In this document: positions 23,073 through 31,792 of the stretch, piece after piece
Layout: each line of letters begins with the position of its first letter
Numbering within the stretch: the first letter of the stretch is position 1
Assembly (NCBI GenBank): GCA_022769785.1
Contig: JALEIY010000098.1
Coordinates: 1-45,623 of the forward strand
DNA: 45,623 nt
Source: Eubacterium sp.
GTDB taxonomy: Bacteria; Bacillota; Clostridia; Lachnospirales; Lachnospiraceae
Reading direction: 5' to 3'
Notes under the pieces: generated by a model
What the model was told of the DNA's origin: nothing
Databases searched by the model: none
What the model saw: the letters and a program-made list of their open reading frames with translations, nothing else
Made by a program: the position numbers and the translations under genes

Positions 23073-24671
23073 TTAATAAGCAGATACCACTTTCACTTTA
23101 GCTTCATCGAGAAAGTCAAAGTAGTCCAGCTTGGTGGTAAAGGTTTTTGATTTACCCCGGGGGATGGAAGAATTAAGCTTGATATATCCACTAACTTCTT
23201 CATTTAAGACACCACTGTAATAAATTTTCAGCTTTGTCAGATTTTTTGATGAGTTATTTGTTATGGTATATTGGAGGCAGGCTTTGGAACCATCCCAATA
23301 GGAGCGCTTCAGTTTAATCTTCACATCCTTCAGGGAGAATGTCTTAATGATTTTAACTTTAATGGTTTTTTTCGTGCCATTGTTAAAAGTAACGACCACT
23401 TTGTCTGAGGCGTAGGTTCCGGAAAAGCTCTTGTTTGCGTACAGCTTCACAGATCTGCCATTAGAAGAAATCTTCACAGACAGAAGTCCTTTGGTGCTGG
23501 CTGCTTTTTTGATATAGATGCCGTTTGAACTCTTGTTCGCGGAAAGAGTTCGGCTATCTCCTTTATTCAGTTTTACAGAGGACGCAAGAACAATTTTGGC
23601 TTTGGAAACCTTGACACGTATAGAAAATTTCTTCTTTCCGCAGGTAAAGGTGAGGACAGCCGAACCGATTTTTTTGCCTCGGATAATGGGCTGATTACTG
23701 CTTTTTCCTACGCTTACTACACTGCTCTTGGAAGACTTCACCGTGTATTTAGGAATTCCATAGAACCGGACTACTCCTTTAGCCGTAAGATTCATCTTTG
23801 TTCCAAGAATACAGGTAATGCTGCTACGTTGTCGGCTGAGGGTGGATGGCTTTACTGTTACTGTGAAAGAAGCGGACATTCCATAACCATTGGTCACCTT
23901 GATTGTGCAGCTGCCGGTCTTTTTCAGCGTTATTTTTCCGGTGGAAGCAGAAACAGATGCTACAGAGGAATTGCTGGACGTCGCTTTTACAATTTTAAAA
24001 TAACCTTGTTGATTTGCAACTATTCCATTGAGATAAAAAATATCATTGACATAGCCGGAAACTTTCGTTTGATTCAGTTTCACAACAGGTGAAACACCGG
24101 ATTGCAGGGAAACCGATGCGGTCACCTTGAACTGGACGGAATATTGTACGCTGTCGATAGGGAGGTCTTCACCGTATTCTGCAAAGATCGATTCGATGTC
24201 GTATGCGTCCGGAAGCATGACCTCAAAGCTAATGGCATTCAGATAGTCTGTTTCGACGGATGAGATGGTCTGGGAGAAGGAACTGATCAGTCCGTCATTG
24301 TCATATACAGGATTGAGATATTCACCATTATAGATACACATGATATTCGTTTTTTCATTGATCAGCTTCAGCATCAGGGGTTCTGTGGCAAGATTCTCCC
24401 TGTCAGAACCGGAACTAACCCATACACTGTTGTAGACAGGGGTAATGGTGACTGCAACTTTGTATTCGTTATCATCCTCTAACCAGTTATCAGTAAATCC
24501 CAGTTTCGGATTAATCGACACATCGTAGAATTCTTCTCCATCCACATTTTGGGACGGAGTGGTATAGGAAACTTCTTTCAGCGTTTCACTGGCGCTGACA
24601 TCCAGTCTGCAGATGCCGAGAAACATCAGAATGCAGAAAAACATCAAAAATGATAATGGTTTCTTTTTCAT
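23073..24671 (-). CDS. secreted protein with bacterial Ig-like (BIG2-type) domains
   Basis: 532 residues beginning with a clear signal peptide (MKKKPLSFLMFFCILMFLG, cleavage after about VSAS). A region of about 160 residues of unknown fold follows. A BIG2-like domain lies at about 190-285 (SNSSVASVSASTGKITLKKT then IKVTNGYGMSASFTVTV), followed by lysine/serine-rich Ig-like repeats to about 430. The C-terminal beta-domain of about 90 residues resembles a late-embryogenesis/FxLYD-type fold. No LPXTG or membrane anchor is visible, so it is released or bound noncovalently to the wall. The promoter carries the same 18-bp motif as the transglutaminase operon at the right end. Confidence 0.8.
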   Translation of the reverse strand: MKKKPLSFLMFFCILMFLGICRLDVSASETLKEVSYTTPSQNVDGEEFYDVSINPKLGFTDNWLEDDNEYKVAVTITPVYNSVWVSSGSDRENLATEPLMLKLINEKTNIMCIYNGEYLNPVYDNDGLISSFSQTISSVETDYLNAISFEVMLPDAYDIESIFAEYGEDLPIDSVQYSVQFKVTASVSLQSGVSPVVKLNQTKVSGYVNDIFYLNGIVANQQGYFKIVKATSSNSSVASVSASTGKITLKKTGSCTIKVTNGYGMSASFTVTVKPSTLSRQRSSITCILGTKMNLTAKGVVRFYGIPKYTVKSSKSSVVSVGKSSNQPIIRGKKIGSAVLTFTCGKKKFSIRVKVSKAKIVLASSVKLNKGDSRTLSANKSSNGIYIKKAASTKGLLSVKISSNGRSVKLYANKSFSGTYASDKVVVTFNNGTKKTIKVKIIKTFSLKDVKIKLKRSYWDGSKACLQYTITNNSSKNLTKLKIYYSGVLNEEVSGYIKLNSSIPRGKSKTFTTKLDYFDFLDEAKVKVVSAY

Positions 24672-24700
24672 AGAAAACCCTCCTTTCTTTTTCTGATCTT

Positions 24701-24746
24701 ATTGTAACAGAGAAAAGGAAGAGGAACTATTAACCAAAGGTTAGGT
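24701..24746 (-). promoter_or_regulatory. promoter with 18-bp motif upstream of the Ig-like gene
   Basis: Minus strand: ACCTAACCTTTGGTTAAT (24729-24746, containing the 5-3-5 palindrome TAACC-TTT-GGTTA), 22 bases, then TACAAT (24701-24706). No -35 is present. The motif centre is about 43 bases before the predicted start, as expected for a LuxR-type activator. Confidence 0.6.
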
Positions 24747-24763
24747 TTATGGTTGTGTTTCAA

Positions 24764-24815
24764 TAAAAATGCCGCACCTGAGATTCAGTCAGCAAAACTT
24801 TTCAGGTACGGCATT
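24764..24815 (-). terminator. terminator after dapB
   Basis: Minus-strand AATGCCGTACCTGA pairs with TCAGGTGCGGCATT (14 bp with one wobble), followed by TTTATT. Confidence 0.88.
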
Positions 24816-24826
24816 ATTCTCTGTTT

Positions 24827-25588
24827 TTATTTTCCTTCGATGACATCGCTCATGTCATAGAGCCCGGCCGGCTTACCTGCCAGATAAACTGCGGCTTCAA
24901 TTGCTCCTTTTCCAAATACCGCTCTGGAATATGCGGTATGCTTAAACTCAATCACTTCGTCTGTACCGGCAAAAATAATCTCATGCTCACCGACAATGGT
25001 ACCGCCGCGAACTGCGGATATACCGATTTCATCTGCAGGGCGCTGCATTCTTCTCTCACTGCGGTCAAATACATAATTATACTTTCCATCACAGGCTTCA
25101 TTGATGGAATCGGCCAGTGCAAGAGCTGTTCCGGATGGAGCATCCAGTTTTCTTCTGTGGTGTTTTTCTACAATATCAATATCAAAACCGGCTTCTCCAA
25201 GAACCTTTGCCGCTGTTTTAACCATTTTAAGAAGAGTATTTACTCCAAGAGACATATTGGCCGAACGAAGAATGGCAACTTTTTTACTGCATTCCTCAAG
25301 ATGGGCAAGCTGTTCTTCGGAAAGTCCGGTGGTACATTCCACCAGCGGAATCTGTTTTTCCACTGCATAATCAAGAACGCTGTCCACTGCCACGGCAGCA
25401 GAAAAATCAATAATAGCATCTACCTTAACATCTACTTTTTCCAGAGAAGTAAATACAGGGAAATCATCATTGGCCACGCCGGTAACATCTACCCCCGCAG
25501 CAACCTCTACATGGTCCATCGCTTTTATCAAATCACAGATGACATGACCCATATAGACATTGCATCCGTACATCATCACTTTTGTCAT
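24827..25588 (-). CDS. dapB: 4-hydroxy-tetrahydrodipicolinate reductase
   Basis: NAD(P)H-dependent reductase of the diaminopimelate/lysine pathway, acting on the DapA product. 253 residues. The N-terminal Rossmann region begins MTKVMMYGCNVYMGHV. The catalytic EKHHRRKLDAPSGTAL segment lies near residue 135, and FKHTAYSRAVFGKGA near 215. The first glycine-rich loop reads GCNVYMGH rather than the usual GxxGxMG, a variant shared by some Lachnospiraceae forms as I recall. The ATG at 25588 follows GGAGATGAGAAA; the longer frame runs into the structured repeat upstream and is rejected. It is separated from dapA by that repeat. Confidence 0.94.
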   Translation of the reverse strand: MTKVMMYGCNVYMGHVICDLIKAMDHVEVAAGVDVTGVANDDFPVFTSLEKVDVKVDAIIDFSAAVAVDSVLDYAVEKQIPLVECTTGLSEEQLAHLEECSKKVAILRSANMSLGVNTLLKMVKTAAKVLGEAGFDIDIVEKHHRRKLDAPSGTALALADSINEACDGKYNYVFDRSERRMQRPADEIGISAVRGGTIVGEHEIIFAGTDEVIEFKHTAYSRAVFGKGAIEAAVYLAGKPAGLYDMSDVIEGK

Positions 25589-25609
25589 TTTCTCATCTCC
25601 AATTGCACT

Positions 25610-25804
25610 TTCAAGAACGCCTCGGCGTTCTTGCTGCGAGATGCGCGTCATGCGTTAGCATGACAAATTTCAAATGCGCATCTCTGTAATCCGCCGGAGG
25701 CTCAACATTTCAGAAGGGGATTGTCACTCGCTACTGAAACTGGTTAATTACCCACCGCTTAGCGCTCTGCGCGCTTGAAGCGGGAGACTCCTTCTGAAAT
25801 GTTG
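25610..25804 (-). repeat. structured dispersed repeat, copy A (dapA-dapB intergenic)
   Basis: A palindrome-rich element fills the gap between dapA and dapB. On the plus strand: hairpin CAAGAACGCC/GGCGTTCTTG (25612-25633), cloverleaf-like ATGCGC...GCGCAT enclosing GTCATGC/GCATGAC, conserved CCGCCGGAG, then a 15-bp perfect long-range stem CAACATTTCAGAAGG (25703-25717) with 25790-25804. That stem encloses hairpin CCGCTT/AAGCGG (25755-25783) with an inner AGCGC/GCGCT. Copy C shares the flanking modules but has different stem sequences. It resembles ends of IS200/IS605-type or other palindromic mini-elements; no transposase is present. A structured RNA in the dap transcript is an alternative. Confidence 0.8.
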
Positions 25805-25808
25805 AAAT

Positions 25809-26699
25809 CTATTCGGAAAGAATACCCACTTCAATCATTGCTTTTTTCAGGCGTGCTGTGTGCTCCGGCTCCATCTCAGAAAGTGGTCTCCTCAGATGTC
25901 CTCCGCAGATTCCCATCAGTTCCAGTGCTTTTTTTACCGGAATCGGGTTTACTTCACAAAACAGCGCATGAATCAGTTCAAGATATTTAATCTGAAGCTC
26001 ACGGCTCTTTTCTACGTTACCTGCAAAATATTCAGCACAAATATTGTGAGTATCTTCCGGAGCAACATTGGATAATACGGAAATGACTCCTTTTGCTCCA
26101 AGAGAAAGCATTGGAACAATCATATCATCATTGCCGGAATACACATCAATATCTCCCTGTGTATCATACATTAACTGTGCCGTGTAGGTAACATCACCGG
26201 TAGCATCTTTGATACCAACAATATTATCCACTGTTTTTACCAGGTTTGCCATGGTAGCGGATTCAATTTTACATCCGGTACGGCTTGGTACATTATAAAG
26301 AATCATCGGCAGATTGGTATGTCTGGCGATATAAGAATAGTGGTCAATCAAACCGTTTTGTGTTGCTTTATTATAATATGGAGTCACTACAAGGGCAGCG
26401 TCTGCTCCTGCCATCTCTGCCTGTCTTGTCAGCCAGGAGGCTGTTCTTGAACAATTAGAACCTGTTCCGGCAATTACCGGCACCCGTTTATTGACACGAT
26501 TTACACAATAGCGAATCGCTGCAATGTGTTCCTCATGATTTAATGTGGAAGCCTCTCCTGTTGTACCGCAGACAACAATGGCATCGGTCTTATTTTCCAC
26601 CTGGAAATCAATCAGTTTTCCAAATGCTTCATAGTCAATATTATAATTCTCATCAAATGGTGTGGCAATCGCAACACCTGCTCCTGTAAAAACAGCCAT
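25809..26699 (-). CDS. dapA: 4-hydroxy-tetrahydrodipicolinate synthase
   Basis: Condenses pyruvate with aspartate semialdehyde, the first committed step to diaminopimelate and lysine. At 296 residues it is the normal length for this TIM-barrel aldolase. GTTGE lies near residue 45, the catalytic Tyr in LYNVPSRTG near 135, and the Schiff-base Lys in VGIKDATGD near 163. A good Shine-Dalgarno (AAGGAAGG) precedes the ATG. The adenosyltransferase gene ends 29 bases upstream, so the two are probably cotranscribed. dapB follows across the structured repeat. Confidence 0.96.
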   Translation of the reverse strand: MAVFTGAGVAIATPFDENYNIDYEAFGKLIDFQVENKTDAIVVCGTTGEASTLNHEEHIAAIRYCVNRVNKRVPVIAGTGSNCSRTASWLTRQAEMAGADAALVVTPYYNKATQNGLIDHYSYIARHTNLPMILYNVPSRTGCKIESATMANLVKTVDNIVGIKDATGDVTYTAQLMYDTQGDIDVYSGNDDMIVPMLSLGAKGVISVLSNVAPEDTHNICAEYFAGNVEKSRELQIKYLELIHALFCEVNPIPVKKALELMGICGGHLRRPLSEMEPEHTARLKKAMIEVGILSE

Positions 26700-26728
26700 A
26701 ATGATCCTTCCTTTCTATAATAAATATT

Positions 26729-27235
26729 CTATTGCAGTATTTCAGGGCTGAGCTCTTTCTCAGTGCTAATACAATAAATGCAGTCGGCCAACTCTCTGAA
26801 CTCATCCGGCAGATGTCGACCTGTCAGAATCAGAGCCATGGATTCATTCCTGACATCCAAAAGCTCTTTTAACTCATCCACAGTAATAATTCCGTAATCT
26901 ACCAATCCAAATATCTCATCAAGAATCAGCAAATCGCACTGACCGGTATCCAAAACCTTTCTGGTATAACCGAGAGCCATCTTTATATTGGACACCTGCT
27001 CCTGCCTTTCTTCCGGATTCAAATCTTCATATCCACAGGCTGATCTCTCAAAACGAAAAATCTGCAGCGCCGGCTCCAGCTTCTTTAAAAACTCCAATGT
27101 ATCTGAGTGCTTGCTTTTTAAAAACTGCACCATGATTACCTGTTTGCCGACACCGGCTGCCCGAATCCCAAGCCCCAGTGCCGCTGTTGTTTTTCCGCGT
27201 CCCAGCCCATAATATATCTGTATACTTCCGTCCAT
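26729..27235 (-). CDS. cob(I)alamin adenosyltransferase, BtuR/CobO/CobA type
   Basis: 168-residue P-loop protein that adenosylates cobalamin or its corrinoid precursors. It has the phosphate-binding loop GLGRGKTTAALG at about 10-21, VQFLKSK near 38, and the LLILDEI box near 105. The GRGKTT loop replaces the usual GKGKTT. The ATG at 27235 is preferred (AAAGG 7 bases upstream); longer starts lack support. It precedes dapA by 29 bases, an operon pairing with no obvious metabolic logic. The neighbouring glycyl-radical dehydratase is B12-independent, so the coenzyme must serve other enzymes. Confidence 0.88.
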   Translation of the reverse strand: MDGSIQIYYGLGRGKTTAALGLGIRAAGVGKQVIMVQFLKSKHSDTLEFLKKLEPALQIFRFERSACGYEDLNPEERQEQVSNIKMALGYTRKVLDTGQCDLLILDEIFGLVDYGIITVDELKELLDVRNESMALILTGRHLPDEFRELADCIYCISTEKELSPEILQ

Positions 27236-27267
27236 ATTTTGACCTTTCATTTGCAAAATCCTGCATT

Positions 27268-27351
27268 TTACAGATGGAGACACTTCAGAAAAAAATCCTG
27301 CATCACCAAAACAGGCGGGTATACTGGATTTGAATCATTCCGAAAATGCAT
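27268..27351 (-). CDS. possible 27-residue leader peptide
   Basis: ATG at 27351 preceded by TGGAGAAAAT; the frame MHFRNDSNPVYPPV... runs 27 codons and stops 32 bases before the adenosyltransferase start. Composition is unremarkable. It could be a regulatory upstream peptide or chance. The 240-base region to hisS otherwise shows TTGACG plus a TATGAT at 19-base spacing near 27400-27430, and repeated ATGCATTTT and GCAGGATTTT words. Confidence 0.25.
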   Translation of the reverse strand: MHFRNDSNPVYPPVLVMQDFFLKCLHL

Positions 27352-27474
27352 ATTTTCTCCATCAAAAATGCATGAATGAACTATGTTTTGCTCATAATAT
27401 CATATTTTCTGTGAAAAATCTACCGTCAATCTTGTGAACTGTTTTTGTCTCCGTTTGCCTGACAAATATCCGGC

Positions 27475-28716
27475 CTACTGTTTTTCAAACATTTTTACTT
27501 CTTCATCTCTTCCGAATACCATAAATCCATCATATCCCTGTTCTTCCAGGCGATTCAGGAATTTACCCAGCTTTTTCGGCTTCACATATAAAGCGGTAGC
27601 ATAGCTTTTTCTCAATTCTTCCGCTTTTACGATGGCTGCGCCAATATCTCCTTCGTCATAAAGAAGAACTACTTTTTTCTTTCTATCGGCAGCTGCTGCT
27701 TTTTTCTCCATTAAAATACTGAAAATTCTCTCAAATCCAATGGAAAATCCTACCGCAGGAACCTGCTCTTTCACAAACTTACCAATCAGATTATCATATC
27801 TTCCACCGCCGGCAATGGAACTGTTAAAATCGAGAGACTCGATTTCGAACACCGTTCCGGTATAATATCCCTGACCCCGCACAAGTGTCATGTCATATTC
27901 TGCCGTATATTTTCCTTCTGCCAGTTCATTGGAGATATCAATAATATTCGCAAGACTGTCAATATATTCCGTATTCTCACAAAGTCCTCTTACATATTCC
28001 AGTGTAAACGGCGCATTTGATACAAGTTCCATAAACTTCGCAATGACAGTCTCATCATATTCCTTTTCCCGCAGTTCTTTTTCCACGCCTTCGGCGCCAA
28101 TTTTGTTAAGTTTATCAAAAGAAATGCATACGCTATCGAGCTGGTCTTCCCCAAAGCCAAGAGAAAGAAGTACCTCTCTTAAAATACGGCGGTCATTAAT
28201 ACGAATCTTAAAATTACTGATTCCGATACCTAAAAGTGCCTTTGCAGTGGTATGAATGAGCTCGATTTCGCAGGAAGAAGATTCAGAGCCAAGAATATCA
28301 ATATCACACTGCATAAATTCTCTTAATCGGCCCTTCTGCGGACGTTCCGCACGATAAACCCGGTCAATCTGAATCACCTTAAACGGGTTCGGAAGAGACG
28401 CACGGTTATTTGCATAATAGCGGCTAAGCGGTAAAGTCAGGTCATAGCGAAGCCCCATGTCCGCAATATTCGCAGTGTCTCCCGCTTCCATCGCTTTTTT
28501 CAGCTTATCGCCTCGTTTCATTATTTTAAAGATAAGATTCAGATTATCTCCGCCTTCGCTCTTATCAAGATTTTCAATGTCCTCAATAATCGGCGTAAAA
28601 ATTCTCTGAAATCCACAATTTTCATAGGTTTCACAAATTTTTCTCTGCAGGTAATCTCTGAGCTCTGCCTCTGCCGGCAGATAATCATTGGTTCCTTTTA
28701 AAGGGGTAATCTTCAT
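27475..28716 (-). CDS. hisS: histidyl-tRNA synthetase
   Basis: Class II synthetase of 413 residues. It has the N-terminal KGTNDYLP motif 1 region, RAERPQKGRLREFMQCDIDILG (motif 2), LVRGQGYYTGTVFE (histidine A motif) and GGRYDNL, with the motif 3 arginine in VGFSIGFERIF. A C-terminal anticodon domain of about 90 residues is present, shorter than in E. coli, so HisZ-like function should be kept in mind. The catalytic motifs look complete. The ATG at 28716 is used because the longer frame reads through a terminator hairpin. GAAAGGA precedes it. Confidence 0.9.
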   Translation of the reverse strand: MKITPLKGTNDYLPAEAELRDYLQRKICETYENCGFQRIFTPIIEDIENLDKSEGGDNLNLIFKIMKRGDKLKKAMEAGDTANIADMGLRYDLTLPLSRYYANNRASLPNPFKVIQIDRVYRAERPQKGRLREFMQCDIDILGSESSSCEIELIHTTAKALLGIGISNFKIRINDRRILREVLLSLGFGEDQLDSVCISFDKLNKIGAEGVEKELREKEYDETVIAKFMELVSNAPFTLEYVRGLCENTEYIDSLANIIDISNELAEGKYTAEYDMTLVRGQGYYTGTVFEIESLDFNSSIAGGGRYDNLIGKFVKEQVPAVGFSIGFERIFSILMEKKAAAADRKKKVVLLYDEGDIGAAIVKAEELRKSYATALYVKPKKLGKFLNRLEEQGYDGFMVFGRDEEVKMFEKQ

Positions 28717-28744
28717 AAAAATAATCCTTTCTTCTATATTATAA

Positions 28745-28777
28745 ACGATAAAAGACTGCTCTTTTGAGCAGCCTTTT
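28745..28777 (-). terminator. terminator/attenuator between the SSB-like gene and hisS
   Basis: Minus-strand AAAAGGCTGCTC, AAAA loop, GAGCAGTCTTTT (12 bp with one G-U), then ATCGTTT, immediately after the SSB-like stop. Confidence 0.75.
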
Positions 28778-28781
28778 ATCA

Positions 28782-29453
28782 TCAACTTATATTTCCAGAG
28801 TCTGCAACTTTGCCTTCCAGACTCATACCATCATCGCAATATTCCATCTTGTTTACTGAAACCTCATATGCGATACGGCTAATCACATTATCCTCACTGA
28901 TCTTTTTCTGGTACTCTCTGCTCTGAATCCTTCCCCAGAGCTGAATGCGGCTTCCAACCGGCAGGTTTCCGGCATATCTGGCATTCCTTCCCCAGCAGAT
29001 ACACGGAATGTAATCCGACTTACTGTATGCCCGGTTCACTGCCAGCAGCACATCTGCAATCTCTCTTCCTAAAGGCGTTGTCCTGTATACCGGTTCCTTG
29101 CAGATATAGCCGTCAAGAAAAATCATATTCGGTTTGCGATTGTCCAAAACATCCAACATCTCCAGTTCTCTGACAAACAGAGAAAGCACCAGATGATTGC
29201 GGTTATTTTCATGCTTGTTATAGGATCGGAACTGCCCTCTTGCTTCCATAAAGCGTCCGACGCAGGACTGACTGACATCAATCAGCCGCTCTGATATCAG
29301 CAGTGGAATAATATCACTTGAATGACTGAGTCTGCTCACTTTCAGTTTCACCAGATAAAACCCTTCTCCGAATACCTCATGGCTAAATTCAAAATCGGAA
29401 ACAACTTCTCCGGCAACAACCGCCTGGTTATTTTTTAAAATTTTTTCTGTCAT
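28782..29453 (-). CDS. single-stranded-DNA-binding-like protein with two OB folds
   Basis: 223 residues that appear to hold two OB-type domains: about 8-105 (NNQAVVAGEVVSDFEFSH...) and about 110-205 (FLDGYICKEPVYRTTPLGREIADVLLAVNRAY, then IPCICWGRNARYAG). The second strongly resembles SSB. The acidic DDDIPF-type tail that recruits partners is absent (it ends DSGNIS), so it is probably not the main replication SSB. Similar proteins occur in Lachnospiraceae. The start at 29453 follows AAGGAGC. A promoter lies about 215 bases upstream, giving a long untranslated leader. Confidence 0.75.
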   Translation of the reverse strand: MTEKILKNNQAVVAGEVVSDFEFSHEVFGEGFYLVKLKVSRLSHSSDIIPLLISERLIDVSQSCVGRFMEARGQFRSYNKHENNRNHLVLSLFVRELEMLDVLDNRKPNMIFLDGYICKEPVYRTTPLGREIADVLLAVNRAYSKSDYIPCICWGRNARYAGNLPVGSRIQLWGRIQSREYQKKISEDNVISRIAYEVSVNKMEYCDDGMSLEGKVADSGNIS

Positions 29454-29676
29454 GTTTGCTCCTTCCTGTATGTAACACAGCCTTCTGTATACATTAATGT
29501 TATTCGCGAAATCCAAAATTATGAATAAATCCCGTTATTTTTTAAAATGCGTTCTGTCTGACAGGGATAAATCAAAATCCAACCGGCCTCTTAAGCACGG
29601 TCAACCTTCGAATCTGCGTATCTTTCTGTTTTCAAAGCAAACAAACACGACATTATACTTTTATCAAAACAGATTC

Positions 29677-29705
29677 AGTATAATAATTCTGTCTGAGATT
29701 GTCAA
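29677..29705 (-). promoter_or_regulatory. strong promoter of the SSB-like gene
   Basis: Minus-strand TTGACA (29700-29705), 17 bases, TATACT (29677-29682). The predicted start near 29670 leaves a leader of about 215 bases before the ATG, in which I see no known riboswitch. Confidence 0.8.
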
Positions 29706-29766
29706 CCTTTAAAAGAGATGCAGACTCCTGTTTTTATCGAAATACCCCGTTTTCCGTATTTTTTTA

Positions 29767-29795
29767 TTGTTTCTTCGAAAGGTTTATGCTAGAAT
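29767..29795 (+). promoter_or_regulatory. typA promoter
   Basis: TTGTTT (29767-29772), 17 bases, TAGAAT (29790-29795) with an extended TGC. Divergent from the SSB-like promoter. Confidence 0.65.
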
Positions 29796-29874
29796 ATCTT
29801 CGCTTATGTATCATCAAAAAATGTTCAGTCAGATTCTGAATTTTATTGTAGATGTGAAAGAAAGAAGGATTATT

Positions 29875-31710
29875 ATGAAAATATCAAGAGAAGACGTCCG
29901 TAACGTGGCCATCATCGCTCATGTCGATCATGGAAAAACCACGCTGGTGGATGAGCTGCTCAAACAAAGCGGTACGTTCCGTGAACACCAGGAGGTCGGA
30001 GAACGTATCATGGATTCCAATGACATCGAAAGAGAACGTGGTATTACCATTCTCTCCAAAAATACAGCCGTCACATACGAAGGCGTAAAAATTAACATCG
30101 TTGATACTCCCGGTCATGCCGACTTCGGCGGAGAGGTAGAACGTGTTTTAAAAATGGTCGACGGTGTCATCCTCGTGGTTGACGCATTTGAAGGCCCGAT
30201 GCCACAGACAAAATTCGTTCTGAAAAAAGCTCTGGAACTGAATCATCCGGTTATTGTATGTATCAATAAAATCGACCGTCCAGAAGCAAGACCGGAAGAA
30301 GTTATGGATGAGGTTCTTGAACTTTTCCTGGAGCTCGATGCCGGAGACGACCAGCTCGACAGTCCTTTTGTTTACGCTTCCGCCAAATCCGGTATTGCCA
30401 TGCTTGAGCTTAATGAACACGGCACAGACATGAAACCTCTTTTTGAGACGATTATCCGTCACATCCCTGCGCCGACCGGCGACCCGGATACAGATACTCA
30501 GGTTTTAATCAGCACCATTGATTATAATGAATACGTTGGCCGTATCGGTATTGGCAAAGTAGAAAACGGCTCCATCCATGTGAATCAGGATGTGGTTCTC
30601 GTCAATCATCATGATCCGGACTTCAGCAAAAAAGTACGCATCAGCAAGCTTTATGAATTTGCCGGATTAAATAAAGTGGAAGTATCCGAAGCCACCGTAG
30701 GCTCTATTGTCGCAATCTCCGGCATTGCGGATATTCATATCGGCGACACCATCTGTTCTCCGGAAAATCCACAGCCGCTTCCTTTCCAGAAAATCTCCGA
30801 GCCAACCATTGCCATGCAGTTCCTTGTCAATGACAGTCCACTGGCCGGACAGGAAGGAAAATACGTTACCTCCCGTCACATTCGTGACCGTCTGCTTCGC
30901 GAACTGAATACGGATGTCAGCCTCCGGGTAGAAGAAATGGAAAATACCGACTCTTTCAAGGTTTCCGGCAGAGGAGAACTTCATTTATCAGTCCTTATCG
31001 AAAATATGCGCCGGGAAGGTTATGAATTTGCAGTCAGCAAAGCAGAGGTTCTCTACAAAACCGATGAAAACGGCAAAAAAACCGAACCGATGGAAATCGC
31101 AATCATCGATGTCCCGGAAGAGTTTTCCGGAGTTGTCATTGAAAAACTGAGTCAGCGAAAAGGCGAACTGCAAAACATGAGTATGTCCGGCACCGGATAT
31201 ACACGGTTAGAATTCTCCATCCCATCAAGAGGACTGATTGGCTACCGCGGCGAATTCATGACCGATACCAAAGGAAACGGTATCATGAACACCCTCTTTG
31301 ACGGCTATGGCCCTTATAAGGGAGATATCCAATACAGAAAACAGGGTTCTCTTATTGCATACGAATCCGGCGTGACCATCACCTATGGTCTCTTTAACGC
31401 ACAGGAAAGAGGTACTCTTTTTGTCGGTCCGGGCGAAAAGGTATACTCCGGTATGATAATTGGTCAGAACGGTAAATCCGATGACATCGAAGTGAATGTA
31501 TGCAAAACAAAAAAACTGACGAATACCCGTGCTTCCGGCTCTGATGATGCTTTGAAACTGACACCGCCAAAAATCCTCAGTCTGGAGCAGGCCCTGGAAT
31601 TTATCGATACTGACGAGCTTCTGGAAATCACCCCGAAAAATATCCGTATCCGTAAAAAAATACTGGACCCTACTGCCCGTTACCGCGCAAAACGTAATGC
31701 GCAGTCATAA
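29875..31710 (+). CDS. typA: ribosome-associated GTPase TypA/BipA
   Basis: 611-residue translational GTPase acting on the ribosome, in large-subunit maturation and stress. The G1 loop AHVDHGKTT lies at about residue 16, the switch region RERGITI follows, then G3 [11 protein letters not shown] and G4 NKIDR. EF-G-like domains and the C-terminal domain with [17 protein letters not shown] (BipA-specific) complete it. The start at 29875 follows GAAGGATTATT; the upstream in-frame extension begins inside the promoter and is not coding. It is monocistronic, ended by a strong terminator. Confidence 0.96.
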   Translation: MKISREDVRNVAIIAHVDHGKTTLVDELLKQSGTFREHQEVGERIMDSNDIERERGITILSKNTAVTYEGVKINIVDTPGHADFGGEVERVLKMVDGVILVVDAFEGPMPQTKFVLKKALELNHPVIVCINKIDRPEARPEEVMDEVLELFLELDAGDDQLDSPFVYASAKSGIAMLELNEHGTDMKPLFETIIRHIPAPTGDPDTDTQVLISTIDYNEYVGRIGIGKVENGSIHVNQDVVLVNHHDPDFSKKVRISKLYEFAGLNKVEVSEATVGSIVAISGIADIHIGDTICSPENPQPLPFQKISEPTIAMQFLVNDSPLAGQEGKYVTSRHIRDRLLRELNTDVSLRVEEMENTDSFKVSGRGELHLSVLIENMRREGYEFAVSKAEVLYKTDENGKKTEPMEIAIIDVPEEFSGVVIEKLSQRKGELQNMSMSGTGYTRLEFSIPSRGLIGYRGEFMTDTKGNGIMNTLFDGYGPYKGDIQYRKQGSLIAYESGVTITYGLFNAQERGTLFVGPGEKVYSGMIIGQNGKSDDIEVNVCKTKKLTNTRASGSDDALKLTPPKILSLEQALEFIDTDELLEITPKNIRIRKKILDPTARYRAKRNAQS

Positions 31711-31739
31711 ACAGCAAAAGAATACTGAAAAAAGAATCC

Positions 31740-31775
31740 GGCGAAACCCAATATTCGGGTTTCGCCTTTTTCTTT
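31740..31775 (+). terminator. terminator after typA
   Basis: GGCGAAACCC (31740-31749) and GGGTTTCGCC (31757-31766) form a perfect 10-bp stem followed by TTTTTCTTT. Confidence 0.92.
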
Positions 31776-31792
31776 CGTAAAACAGTGTATAT

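Noticed and set aside
25589..25651. Longer dapB start and extra N-terminal residues
   Set aside because: The extension is translated repeat sequence; GGAGATGAGAAA supports the start at 25588.
25610..25804. CRISPR-like repeat or tRNA cloverleaf
   Set aside because: Repeats are single copy at each site with no spacers, and the cloverleaf-like stems lack tRNA consensus bases.
28717..28785. Longer hisS start
   Set aside because: The extension reads through a terminator hairpin and lacks a Shine-Dalgarno.
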